From assembly GCA_002778785.1 (NCBI GenBank), contig PEZS01000006.1, positions 202,537 to 266,536 on the forward strand: a DNA stretch of 64,000 nucleotides, in the 5' to 3' direction. Numbering within the stretch: the stretch's first letter is position 1; each line of letters begins with the position of its first letter. The notes beneath the pieces are model-generated. The model ran no database searches, was not told the DNA's origin, and saw only the letters and a list, made by a program, of their open reading frames with translations. Positions 1-7,901 of this stretch are shown here, piece after piece. The position numbers and the translations under genes are program-made. The DNA is from Bdellovibrionales bacterium CG10_big_fil_rev_8_21_14_0_10_45_34 (GTDB lineage Bacteria > Bdellovibrionota > Bdellovibrionia > Bdellovibrionales > 1-14-0-10-45-34).

Positions 1-2
1 AA

Positions 3-131
3 GTCAGCAAGGATATTCTAGGACCCAGCGGAAATGCAACGACATCGGCATTTCTCGCCGCTGGTCTTGCCGTTGGCTATTACTTTCCAGAGGGGCGCGA
101 GAAGCTAGTATCTTCGCTGCGTGGAGAATAA
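3..131 (+). CDS. C-terminal end of an unidentified protein (5' end outside the window)
   Basis: An open frame runs from the window edge to a TAA at 129-131 and gives 42 residues. They contain a small-residue-rich hydrophobic stretch (AAGLAVGYYF) followed by a charged tail ending in SSLRGE. This could be the last membrane segment or a C-terminal anchor of a larger protein. The family cannot be named from this fragment. Confidence 0.5.
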   Translation, partial: VSKDILGPSGNATTSAFLAAGLAVGYYFPEGREKLVSSLRGE

Positions 132-189
132 ACCTGTCTTTTTTTCAGGGGTATTGTGGTCCTCTTAGGAAAGGTAGAAAATTGAGCGT

Positions 190-858
190 GTGAATAAAAC
201 CCCGAATCTTCTAACATATTTAATTATAGCAGTTGGGCTCAATTGGTCTGCCGCCGGCTTTGGCGATGATGAGCTACCGCCTCTTCCAGATCACGAGCGG
301 ATCAAGCACAGCTGGGATTTGTATCGAGTTGATTGGATTGAAAAGGTACAGAAGGATGTTAATATACAGAGAAGTATTAGAGAACCCCTTTCTCAGGCGA
401 TGGCAAATGTGAATTCGTCTCCTGGTCCAAATGTTGATCTCAACGAACAGCAGTGGAGTGAGGCTCATGCATTGGTTATGTATGATATTTGGTATTCTCG
501 TGGATTACGCTCTAGGTATTCAGAGCGAGCAGTTTTTGCGGTCGTCTCACTTTTCTTCCTGGAAAACCTGAGTTTGGCAGAGAGCTTTTTGAGGGCCAAC
601 GATCGATATTCGGTATGGCTGCAAGAGGAGTTCTTTGATTCTTGGTGGCAAAATCCTGGGAATAGGCGGCGCACTGTAGCGTATGATTTGTTGTCGGGGT
701 TAGTAAAAACACCTCCGTGGCAAACATTGCCGGCAAGTGCTCCGAGAGGTCTTTGGTATCAGGTCGGGTTGAAGCTGGGTAAAATAAGTCCGCAATCAGG
801 GTCAAAGGGCGGTCTGTCTGTCGATGTGAAGTTCTTGTGTAATCTTTTTCGCCGCTAA
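190..858 (+). CDS. Exported protein of unknown function
   Basis: This 222-residue protein starts at a GTG, with a purine-rich AGGAAAGG about 14 bases upstream. The N-terminus has a hydrophobic core (LLTYLIIAVGL) followed by AAG and an acidic, proline-rich stretch, which reads as a Sec signal peptide. The mature part is rich in Trp and aromatic residues (DSWW, PPWQ, RGLWY) and shows no domain I recognise. A periplasmic or outer-membrane-associated location is inferred from the signal alone. It stands alone, with non-coding sequence on both sides. Confidence 0.65.
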   Translation: MNKTPNLLTYLIIAVGLNWSAAGFGDDELPPLPDHERIKHSWDLYRVDWIEKVQKDVNIQRSIREPLSQAMANVNSSPGPNVDLNEQQWSEAHALVMYDIWYSRGLRSRYSERAVFAVVSLFFLENLSLAESFLRANDRYSVWLQEEFFDSWWQNPGNRRRTVAYDLLSGLVKTPPWQTLPASAPRGLWYQVGLKLGKISPQSGSKGGLSVDVKFLCNLFRR

Positions 859-1043
859 AAAGTACCAGGAACAGGCTGGCGCCAATTAATCCATTACAAC
901 TGTAAAGTCTTTAGACAGTTCAAGCGCAAAATTTTCTCGATTTGATTCACTCTAGTATTGATAAAGTGCAGTTGAGCGCCAAGTCTCACTTTGAACTCTC
1001 TGGCACAAGCCTCGCATTAGATAAGGTCAAAGAGGAGAGTGTT

Positions 1044-1214
1044 ATGAAAAAACTCTTAATAACTAGTTTAACTTTAGTGGGCCTAGCTCTCATATCGAGT
1101 GTCGGTAGCGCTGGCAGCAATACGGATTGCAACAAGCTTTCGAACTCCCGCATGCACAAGAATACCAATGCCACCAGCTCCGGCAGCGACACGGCTCCGA
1201 TTGGCTCTAACTAA
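1044..1214 (+). CDS. Small exported peptide
   Basis: This 56-residue protein starts at an ATG with AGAGGAGAG placed correctly upstream. That start is preferred over an in-frame start about 100 bases further up, because MKKLL followed by a hydrophobic core and SVGSAGS is a textbook signal peptide. The mature part is only about 30 residues, rich in Asn, Ser and Thr, with one Cys. The function is unknown. The coding evidence is the ribosome-binding site plus the signal peptide; the gene is short, so some doubt remains. Confidence 0.5.
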   Translation: MKKLLITSLTLVGLALISSVGSAGSNTDCNKLSNSRMHKNTNATSSGSDTAPIGSN

Positions 1215-1276
1215 GGCGTGTGTTCATTTGGTCGAACTACTGCGAGCGCAAGAACTTCTATTTGAAAGGGGCCTTC

Positions 1277-1295
1277 GCCTTTGAGCGACAAAGGC
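1277..1295. repeat. 7-bp hairpin beside a two-copy tandem repeat
   Basis: GCCTTTG and CAAAGGC form perfect 7-bp arms around a 5-base loop. The right arm belongs to an imperfect tandem repeat of about 21 bases (GACAAAGGCCACTCATC, then GACAAAGGCTATTCATC) that runs to about 1325. It lies just beyond the 3' end of the minus-strand gene. It has no T-tract on either strand, so a terminator role is uncertain. Confidence 0.35.
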
Positions 1296-1315
1296 CACTC
1301 ATCGAGGGACAAAGG

Positions 1316-1645
1316 CTATTCATCTTCCCATCTTCGAGGTGGCTTGCGCCGCGAGGGTTCACTTTTCTTCGGTGAAACAATTCTTGAGTGATCCACTTTT
1401 TCAAACGGCGTTGGAAATTGGCTAGCCGCTTTTTCCATAGAGCTAGTGCTGCCTCTGAGTACTTCGCCAAAAATAAATATGCCGCCTTCAACAGATTTTC
1501 TTAGATGCGTCCCAAACGCTGACGTATGTATCCAGTCATAAACATGATCATCCATCGTGCCTTGGCCCATCGGTACCTGAAGAAAGGCTACTACGATAAT
1601 TGTAAATACAACGCTCATTGCAAGGCTTATAAGTTGAGAAATCAT
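1316..1645 (-). CDS. Small single-pass membrane protein of unknown function
   Basis: The start was set at the ATG at 1645, because GGGGGAAG lies just upstream; an in-frame start 33 bases further up lacks this. The 109-residue product begins MISQLISLAMS and has one hydrophobic segment (residues about 4-24, VVFTIIVVAFL). A soluble tail ends in a strongly basic segment (SRRKPPRRWEDE). The likely topology is an N-terminal anchor with a charged tail. No family was recognised and no operon partner lies within 200 bases. Confidence 0.5.
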   Translation of the reverse strand: MISQLISLAMSVVFTIIVVAFLQVPMGQGTMDDHVYDWIHTSAFGTHLRKSVEGGIFIFGEVLRGSTSSMEKAASQFPTPFEKVDHSRIVSPKKSEPSRRKPPRRWEDE

Positions 1646-1900
1646 GCTTCCCCCAAAGTTTGCGGCGCAAGTAAACACCCAGAGCGCTCACCGAAAGAAT
1701 CTAGTGGGCTTACCCTTAGAGCGTACCAAAAATGCATGAGGCTTTCTTGGTGTGATGCTCGTTTTCGAGTCTATTTAGTCTCTTAGGCCCTGCCCTTTTT
1801 CTATTTTACTCAAGGCGGCCACAGTTGAAACTGTTTCTGTTAGTTGGCACTTTGTCCCCAACTTTAGGCGAGAGAAAGGGACGTTCAAAAGTACCTGAAC

Positions 1901-2269
1901 TCACACTTTGATTCCAACGAGAGAAATAGCCGCTTTGAGGCTATCAAGAGAAAAAGGCTTGGTCAAAAAAACAGCTCCCAGTTCCTCGGCATCTTTGACG
2001 AAAGTGTGAGCCCCCTCAGTAGACATGGCGATGATTTTTGCATCCGAAACTTGCGCTCGGATTTCTTCGATGACTTTAAGTCCACTCTTCACTGGCATTA
2101 CGATATCTAAAAACGTGAGGTCTGGTTTTAGAGAGAGGTATTTCTTGATCGCATCCTCGCCATCAATGGCCTCCGCTACCACGTCAAGACCAAAGTTGTG
2201 AAGGCTCTGCATTAAGAGCTCTCTTACGAAGGGTGTGTCATCGGCAATCAAAACTCTTGTAGGCATCAT
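1901..2269 (-). CDS. Single-domain CheY-like response regulator
   Basis: This 122-residue protein is only a receiver domain with no output domain. The acidic pair is D10-D11, the phosphoacceptor is D55 in LTFLDIVMP, the usual Ser/Thr is S83, and the conserved Lys is K104 in LTKPF. By family knowledge it would be phosphorylated by a histidine kinase and act by protein-protein contact, in chemotaxis or other signalling. No kinase or chemotaxis gene lies beside it, so its partner is unknown. A second Met directly follows the first, so the start could be one codon later. Confidence 0.9.
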   Translation of the reverse strand: MMPTRVLIADDTPFVRELLMQSLHNFGLDVVAEAIDGEDAIKKYLSLKPDLTFLDIVMPVKSGLKVIEEIRAQVSDAKIIAMSTEGAHTFVKDAEELGAVFLTKPFSLDSLKAAISLVGIKV

Positions 2270-2313
2270 ATGATTATATGCTTGCCCTGCCTTCGGTCGA
2301 AAGCTAATTTTTT

Positions 2314-2982
2314 TTGGTGATCACGCATCTTTGGATAAAATTAACCGAACTTATTGAGTTTATAGGCCAATGGATATTTCAGTTGCTCACTGGCTTGTCT
2401 GGCCCCGCGGCTTATGCAGGAATTCTTTTGGTCTTGCTTGCCTGCGGACTGGGAGTTCCCATTCCCGAAGACATCACTCTTTTAGCCGCTGGATTTCTTT
2501 CGGCCACAGGACAAATCTCATACTGGGGAGCCATGATCGTCGGCTTTGTTGGGGTTTTGGCGGGGGACACTTTTTTATTTTTTCTCGGAAGATTTAAAGG
2601 AAGAAAAGCTTTTTCTTGGCCAGTTTTTCGAAAGATATTTACCCCCGAAAGAGTTAGAAAGGCCGAAGAAAAGATTCAATCGAACGCAAAGCTTATTTGC
2701 TTTATGGCAAGGTTTGCACCTGGTCTTCGTGCTCCCGTATATCTCACCGCCGGCGTGATGAAGGTTTCGTTTCCGGTTTTCTTTCTTTCCGACGGATTTG
2801 CAGCGCTCATCAGTGTACCGGTTTGGGTGCACATTGGACGCTGGTTTGGTGACAACATTGAAAATGGTTTTGAGTTTGCAAAACGTATTCATCTCTATAT
2901 TCTTATTGGCCTTGGCATAATCATCGCAGTTGTGCTTTTTAAGAAATTCGTCTTGAAACCAAGGAAGATTGCTTCAAGCTAG
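2314..2982 (+). CDS. DedA-family inner-membrane protein
   Basis: This 222-residue multi-pass protein has the DedA/SNARE-associated (VTT) pattern: GLGVPIPEDI near residue 50, a GD pair in VLAGDTFLFFLGR, and the FMARFAPGLRAPVYLTAG stretch with its conserved Arg and Pro. Family members are thought to move lipids such as undecaprenyl-phosphate or phosphatidylethanolamine across the inner membrane and affect membrane potential. The start is a TTG at 2314 or the adjacent GTG at 2317; neither has a strong ribosome-binding site. It is not obviously in an operon with the next gene 30 bases on. Confidence 0.88.
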   Translation: MVITHLWIKLTELIEFIGQWIFQLLTGLSGPAAYAGILLVLLACGLGVPIPEDITLLAAGFLSATGQISYWGAMIVGFVGVLAGDTFLFFLGRFKGRKAFSWPVFRKIFTPERVRKAEEKIQSNAKLICFMARFAPGLRAPVYLTAGVMKVSFPVFFLSDGFAALISVPVWVHIGRWFGDNIENGFEFAKRIHLYILIGLGIIIAVVLFKKFVLKPRKIASS

Positions 2983-3012
2983 TGATGTGTTGGCTCTAAG
3001 AGGGGGATCTCT

Positions 3013-4698
3013 TTGAGAAGTTTTCGAAAATATTCGCCGATAGTCCGCGTTTTTCTCATGGCGCGTGTTGGTTCATTTGGGACTACGTTCGCGATTGGGT
3101 TAGCTCTTGTGTTTGCGGCCGTCGCCACAGCTTCTGCGCAGTCGAAGAGCGAAATAAATCAGAAGCAAGCGCCGCAAAGTCCGCTCAAGGAACTACCAGA
3201 TAAAGTACCTGCAAAATATGTCAACCCTCTTGACGTTGCTATATCTTTTAAAACTGTCGCGATCCTACCATCACAAGACAATTTGAAATCCATATACTCC
3301 GAACCCCTTCATGAGGTCCTTAAGGGACTTGTCAAAAAAGATCATCGCTGGTCGGAAAAGCCTTTAGAGATCACTGGGGAAGTTCCCACCTGTCGACAGT
3401 TGGTAAACTCACCTCAAACCATTTTGAAATTGGCATCGTCCGCCCAGGTTGATGGAATTTTGTGCTTGCAGTTGATTCGCGAACCCGGCGGAATTCGTCA
3501 AGAGCTGCGCTTGTTCTTTGGCTTTGATGGCAAAGTCTTCGCCGAAGCCGTTTCTGAGCCCGGCCCCGAGCGACAGTTTGTCTTTTACGAAAACTTACTT
3601 GCCGAACAATACCGTTTGCTAAAGGACAGAGTCCCTTATTCGGGCTCGGTGCTGAGTCGCAGTGGCAATCGTTTTACAATAGATCTTGGCGCGCGCGACG
3701 GACTTAAACCTGGGTTTCAGCTTTCGATCATCCAAATTGTTGATCTGGAGCGACATCCAAAGTTTCAATTCGTAACTCAGGCCCACAAACAAATTGTTGG
3801 ATTGGTTCGCGTCTCAAAAGTTGAAGAGAAGTTAGCATTTGCTGATCTCGTTCACGAAAACGATCGAGGTATCATTGAAAAGGGCGCAAAAATTGACCGC
3901 TTTAGTTTGGCAGAATTAGAAAGTGTGAGTCTGCCGGCACCTGTCGAGGGGGCTACAACTGAAGATGAAAATGCCAACAAAGAATGGCGACCGCTCGATC
4001 CGCCAACCTTTGGAAAGTTGGGCCTTGGGCTAGGCCTTGGTTCATTTACGCAGAACCTAGCCCTACAAACCAATGGAGCGATTTCAGGGAAAGAAAAGAT
4101 ATTTCCCTCATTGCTGCTCGCTGGCGAGGTATGGCTAACCCAGAACTGGTTTCTGGCAGGTAAGATTCGCCAAGGCGTTTTAACATTAGAGAACCCTATA
4201 TCAGGTTCCACCCCAGCTGAATTAAATGGGGGCATATCACAGTACGAGCTATTAGGTATTTACAATTGGCTGATCGTCTCGGACTTCTGGGGGCCGAGAG
4301 TGCAATTGAGCGCGGGGTACGCGAAGCATGACCTCAAAGTCGATAGCTCAACTCCGGTTAGCCTTACCTCCGCAAGCTATTCTGGTTTTTTATTTGGTTT
4401 GAAAGGCATTTTTCCCGTGTTTGAAACATGGGAGATTGGTGCTGGGCTCCAGCTGTTTTTAATGAATCGTCTGTCTGAGAGTCCCGTTTCTAATGGTTCA
4501 ACGTCTGAGAGCTCTATTAACCGCTTCCAGGCGTTTGCGGCGAAAAGTCTTAGCCCGAGATTGCGGGCCTTCGGAAACTTGGATTTTGAGTTCTACAACA
4601 GTTCTTATTCTGGCTCAGGGAGTAGAGCGAGCGACGCAGCAACTACCCAAACACAAAATATTTTTGTGCTTACCGGCGGTGTAGAGTGGCTCTTTTGA
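3013..4698 (+). CDS. Exported protein with a putative C-terminal outer-membrane beta-barrel
   Basis: The 561-residue product uses a TTG start with AGAGGGGGA placed correctly upstream; a Met 15 codons in is an alternative. Residues about 15-43 form a signal peptide ending ATASAQS. The middle (about 60-300) is a soluble domain of unknown type. From about residue 330 to the end the sequence alternates short Gly-rich turns with amphipathic strands and ends in VEWLF, the aromatic C-terminus typical of outer-membrane barrels. A surface or outer-membrane role is inferred; no family was recognised. Confidence 0.65.
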   Translation: MRSFRKYSPIVRVFLMARVGSFGTTFAIGLALVFAAVATASAQSKSEINQKQAPQSPLKELPDKVPAKYVNPLDVAISFKTVAILPSQDNLKSIYSEPLHEVLKGLVKKDHRWSEKPLEITGEVPTCRQLVNSPQTILKLASSAQVDGILCLQLIREPGGIRQELRLFFGFDGKVFAEAVSEPGPERQFVFYENLLAEQYRLLKDRVPYSGSVLSRSGNRFTIDLGARDGLKPGFQLSIIQIVDLERHPKFQFVTQAHKQIVGLVRVSKVEEKLAFADLVHENDRGIIEKGAKIDRFSLAELESVSLPAPVEGATTEDENANKEWRPLDPPTFGKLGLGLGLGSFTQNLALQTNGAISGKEKIFPSLLLAGEVWLTQNWFLAGKIRQGVLTLENPISGSTPAELNGGISQYELLGIYNWLIVSDFWGPRVQLSAGYAKHDLKVDSSTPVSLTSASYSGFLFGLKGIFPVFETWEIGAGLQLFLMNRLSESPVSNGSTSESSINRFQAFAAKSLSPRLRAFGNLDFEFYNSSYSGSGSRASDAATTQTQNIFVLTGGVEWLF

Positions 4699-4804
4699 GC
4701 AGAAAAAATCTTGGTCAGACGCTTGACCTTAGGCCGTTCTAAAAGTAGAAATCTCTGTCGCTTTCAGCTTCCAGGGCGGGGTTAACGAAAACAGAGGTTT
4801 ATTC

Positions 4805-4966
4805 ATGAGCCGAACGTTAAGCCATGTATCAAGAAAAACATCTCGTTTGAAGCCACCTTATTCAGCTATCTTAGTCTTGCTCCTTTTGTTTTTCCTTCTA
4901 GCGAGCGAGAGCCTCTTAAAGCCACGAATCCGTGCGGCCACCTCCGTAACTCTCCTAGGGCCCTAG
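4805..4966 (+). CDS. Possible small membrane peptide
   Basis: This frame encodes 53 residues from an ATG with AGAGG about 8 bases upstream. It has a basic N-terminus (SRKTSRLKPP) and one strongly hydrophobic segment (AILVLLLLFFLLA), followed by a short basic tail. The arrangement suggests a single-pass peptide or a signal peptide with a tiny mature part. It lies convergent to the next gene. There is no homology evidence. Confidence 0.35.
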   Translation: MSRTLSHVSRKTSRLKPPYSAILVLLLLFFLLASESLLKPRIRAATSVTLLGP

Positions 4967-4985
4967 TCTCTTTAAGCGTACTGAA

Positions 4986-5285
4986 CTACTGGGCGCCGGT
5001 TGAGGAATCGCTATCATCGGCGCTACGGAATTTGGAGTCTTGCCAAAGCCTGAGATCGTTCCTGCAGTTGCAAGAAGCGGCGCCAGTTGGGAACGCAGCC
5101 TCAGTTTTCGAATCACTAGAAAAAAGGGAAGCCAGCGATTGGCTATCGATAGCAACAGCATCAACTGGTTTAACTGTGTTGGCTTGGGCATTCGCAGCGA
5201 AAACCGTAGCTCCCGCAATTACGAACAAAAGAACCAATAAAAGGTTTCCCATAGGCTGGCGGATTGAATTTAACGACATCTTCAT
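4986..5285 (-). CDS. Small exported protein at the distal end of the Tad locus
   Basis: This 99-residue protein starts at an ATG with AGGAGAG well placed upstream. Residues about 12-35 form a signal peptide (LLLVLLFVIAGATVFAANAQA). The mature part holds a CNC motif and a Ser/Asp-rich tail (SADDSDSSTG). It follows the YD-repeat gene on the same strand after an 85-base gap, so it could be the last cistron of the pilus locus or a separate unit. Function unknown. Confidence 0.55.
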   Translation of the reverse strand: MKMSLNSIRQPMGNLLLVLLFVIAGATVFAANAQANTVKPVDAVAIDSQSLASLFSSDSKTEAAFPTGAASCNCRNDLRLWQDSKFRSADDSDSSTGAQ

Positions 5286-5370
5286 ATATCTCTCCTGACT
5301 TTATCTCCGACTGCACCCACCAGGTGTATATTCCTTGGCTAGTGAGCTAGTGGCCTAATTCCTGATCTCA

Positions 5371-7008
5371 TCAAAGCCCTAAGTTCATGCCAGATGGAGC
5401 AAAAACTTGAATCATGCTACTCAGTGCTGCAGTGATCTGAAGTGCAGCAGATTCTTGCTCCTTGGCCGGAGTTCTCTGAACCACGTTCCCATCCGAATCG
5501 TAGCTCAGATTAATTCTTCCAACTCCTGGGCGTTCTAGGTATTCGGGCCGACCAGTGATTTTGTTGTACTTAATGTGTACCTCGCGCTTAGCCTGATCAA
5601 CCAGCCTTTCAATTTTGCCGCTTCTACCAAATGCAAGAGAAACTTCTTGGCCTTTTGAGTTTTTTGCATGAATTGGGTTTCCGAATCGATCGTATTTAAA
5701 TGTTGTCCAGTCTTTGCCCTCAATAACGCGGGCTATTTTTCGGTGCTTCGGATCGTATTCAAATCGGATACTGTCTTTGCCTTCAATTTTTTCTTCAACA
5801 AGCCCCAGTTTGTCATATTTAAAAAGTGTAGGTTTTCCGTTTCTAACAATTTTTTGAGGCTTTCCAAAATTAGGATGATAATCAATCTCGGTATTCTCTT
5901 CGTTGATTTTCATCTTTAAATGCGCCAGATAAAAACCCAGACCGTCTGGCCGCTTCTCATACTTAAATTCATAGCGACTCTTGTTCGTCACTTTGCCCTG
6001 GCATTTCTTTTCTACGTTGGCCCAGTAGTGATTTTCTGGATCTTTCTTAGAAAACTCGTAATCGTAACTTTCAGCACAGCCATTGGCATCCACAAATCCG
6101 GTGACCCAATCGCGATTAGAATCGTATTTAATTTGCTTTTTAGAACCGTCCTTGAAAGTCATCTTGATCATATTGTGAAGTGAATCATATTCGAATTTGT
6201 AGGTCTCTTTGTCAGCAGCAACTATTTCTGTGAGATCAAATCCTTTGTAGGAAAAGTAAGCCGCCGTCTTTTCTGGCCCCGTGATCTTTTCGACCTTGTT
6301 ATTAGCGGCGCTATAAGAGAAAGTGAGTTTTCGTCCGTTATTATCGACTACCGACACCAGCTTCGATCCTTTATACTCGTACTTTAAATGATTTCCGAGG
6401 CGGTCGGACACACCTATGACATTCCCTTCTAAGTCGAATTTTTGAAAGGTTCCATCTGAATAAGTGCGAATATAAGTTTTCCCTCGAAGCTCTAACCTAT
6501 CTGCCACGCTACCCTCGGCTAAATAGATCGTCGAAGCGGGAGTTTGAAATTTGAGTTTATGCTTCTGTGCAAGGGTCTGCCGGAGCTCATCGTTGTCATC
6601 AAGGTCTTTGGTTAGCTGTTTGAGGTTTTTGTTACCGGACTTCTTTTCCGCAGCCAGGATTGCCGCCTTCAGTTTATCCGCATTTTTTTTTGAGAAATTG
6701 GCAGGCTTAAAAATGATTTCTAGACCGGCACCACACTCGGTGATTTTTTTAGCTCCTTCAGCGAGGTGCTCAAGCTTGGTTTCAAAATCGGTGCACCAAC
6801 CAAAACCTATCAATCCATTGTGAAGCGATCGACTTTGGTAACTGGCCTTAAGGCGAAGATCGTAGCCAGATCCGGGGATCTCTAGAACGTTAAACGACTC
6901 ACTAAAGTTGGCATTTCTCATATCTACAATTGCATAAGAAAATTGGCTGACAACAAGACAGCTGATAAGCGCCAAAGGCGCGCGAGTAAACGTGAAGACA
7001 CTGAACAT
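5371..7008 (-). CDS. Exported YD-repeat (RHS-type) protein
   Basis: The 545-residue protein has an N-terminal signal peptide ending SQFSYA. From about residue 180 to 500 it carries many YD/RHS repeats, visible as G-x3-10-(Y/F)-x-Y-D elements: FKYDKLG, FEYDPKH, FKYDRFGNP and LSYDSDGNV. The N-terminal part (about 30-100, GYDLRLKASYQSRS, GWCTDFETKL) resembles the region that precedes repeats in wall-associated RHS proteins. No C-terminal toxin or protease core is visible. AGGGGGAC precedes the start. The gene begins 11 bases after tadB on the same strand, which suggests co-transcription with the pilus genes and a role in surface adhesion or the pilus; this is inference. Confidence 0.85.
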   Translation of the reverse strand: MFSVFTFTRAPLALISCLVVSQFSYAIVDMRNANFSESFNVLEIPGSGYDLRLKASYQSRSLHNGLIGFGWCTDFETKLEHLAEGAKKITECGAGLEIIFKPANFSKKNADKLKAAILAAEKKSGNKNLKQLTKDLDDNDELRQTLAQKHKLKFQTPASTIYLAEGSVADRLELRGKTYIRTYSDGTFQKFDLEGNVIGVSDRLGNHLKYEYKGSKLVSVVDNNGRKLTFSYSAANNKVEKITGPEKTAAYFSYKGFDLTEIVAADKETYKFEYDSLHNMIKMTFKDGSKKQIKYDSNRDWVTGFVDANGCAESYDYEFSKKDPENHYWANVEKKCQGKVTNKSRYEFKYEKRPDGLGFYLAHLKMKINEENTEIDYHPNFGKPQKIVRNGKPTLFKYDKLGLVEEKIEGKDSIRFEYDPKHRKIARVIEGKDWTTFKYDRFGNPIHAKNSKGQEVSLAFGRSGKIERLVDQAKREVHIKYNKITGRPEYLERPGVGRINLSYDSDGNVVQRTPAKEQESAALQITAALSSMIQVFAPSGMNLGL

Positions 7009-7019
7009 GTGTTGTCCCC

Positions 7020-7898
7020 CTAGATCTTTATTCTAACAATCTTTCGAATCATTAAGCCACCTGCGATCTGCAAGCTCAGCATGACGAAGATCAAAATAAT
7101 GCCCAAAGTCGTGTTGAAGAGAGGCTGTATATAACCTGGATCTACTACCAAAAAGACTATCAGTAAAAAAAACGGGACTAAAGTAATGATAATCCCCTGC
7201 ATAATGCCTTGTGCAGTCAGTGCTTCGATTTTCTTGTGGATTTTTTGCCTCTCCCGAATGGTTTCAGAAATAGTTTGAAAAGTTTCGGCCAGGTTGCCGC
7301 CGGTTTCTTTAAGTATGTTGATGGCCGTAACAAGCATTTGCAGATCAGGTACCTTCACTCGATCTGCCATTTGGTTGAGTGCTTCTTCCACGCTTAATCC
7401 TAAGCGAACTTGCGAAAGCACTAGAGAAAACTCCTGCGTAATTGGGCCCTTCATGTTCTCTGTAACTCGCTCCATAGTTTGCGGAACACTCAGGCCGCTA
7501 CGAATGCCGTTGGCCATGATCGTCACGGCATCTACCATTTGATCTACAACGACGGAGCATCTTTTTGCATAGAGAAAATCGACCACAAAGCGAGGTAGAA
7601 TCCAGCCACCTAACCCTATCGCCACACCTGCAATCACGCCGACCACAAAATTCGGCCAAGCAGCCAAGAATACGGCAAAGCCCAAACCGAAACTCAAAAG
7701 CGAAATAGTCACAGTGAGGCGGCTCTCGCTGATTTCAATGAACATTTGTGACAGCCGCTCTTGAAGGTGAGCTCTCTGCACGCTGACTTTCTCTCGCACG
7801 AATTCGTAGAAAGGCTGCCCCCAAAGGAAGCCAATTAAAAAGATGCTAAAACCGACTGTCAGTGTGAGTACAATTGGCTGATAAAAAAGGTCTAACAT
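7020..7898 (-). CDS. tadB: TadB-like inner-membrane platform protein (GspF domain)
   Basis: This 292-residue protein has N-terminal membrane segments, a GspF/T2SSF domain (residues about 120-245) and two C-terminal membrane segments. The TadB signature is clear: ANGIRSGLSVPQ, GLSVEEALNQMA, LKETGGNLAETF, and IRERQKIHKKIEALTAQG. It should form the inner-membrane platform on which the CpaF ATPase acts. The usual second platform gene, tadC, is absent here; a divergent TadB/C-like pair lies 50 kb away. It starts 4 bases after the fused ATPase gene. Confidence 0.9.
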   Translation of the reverse strand: MLDLFYQPIVLTLTVGFSIFLIGFLWGQPFYEFVREKVSVQRAHLQERLSQMFIEISESRLTVTISLLSFGLGFAVFLAAWPNFVVGVIAGVAIGLGGWILPRFVVDFLYAKRCSVVVDQMVDAVTIMANGIRSGLSVPQTMERVTENMKGPITQEFSLVLSQVRLGLSVEEALNQMADRVKVPDLQMLVTAINILKETGGNLAETFQTISETIRERQKIHKKIEALTAQGIMQGIIITLVPFFLLIVFLVVDPGYIQPLFNTTLGIILIFVMLSLQIAGGLMIRKIVRIKI

Positions 7899-7901
7899 TT
7901 G

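Noticed and set aside
841-890. AGTACCAGGAACAGGCTGG as a fourth copy of the dispersed repeat
   Set aside because: It shares only short pieces with the three copies in the island, and the GCAGGTACC core is missing.
1099-1284. A second frame overlapping the small exported peptide
   Set aside because: It has no ribosome-binding site or signal peptide, and the other frame has both.
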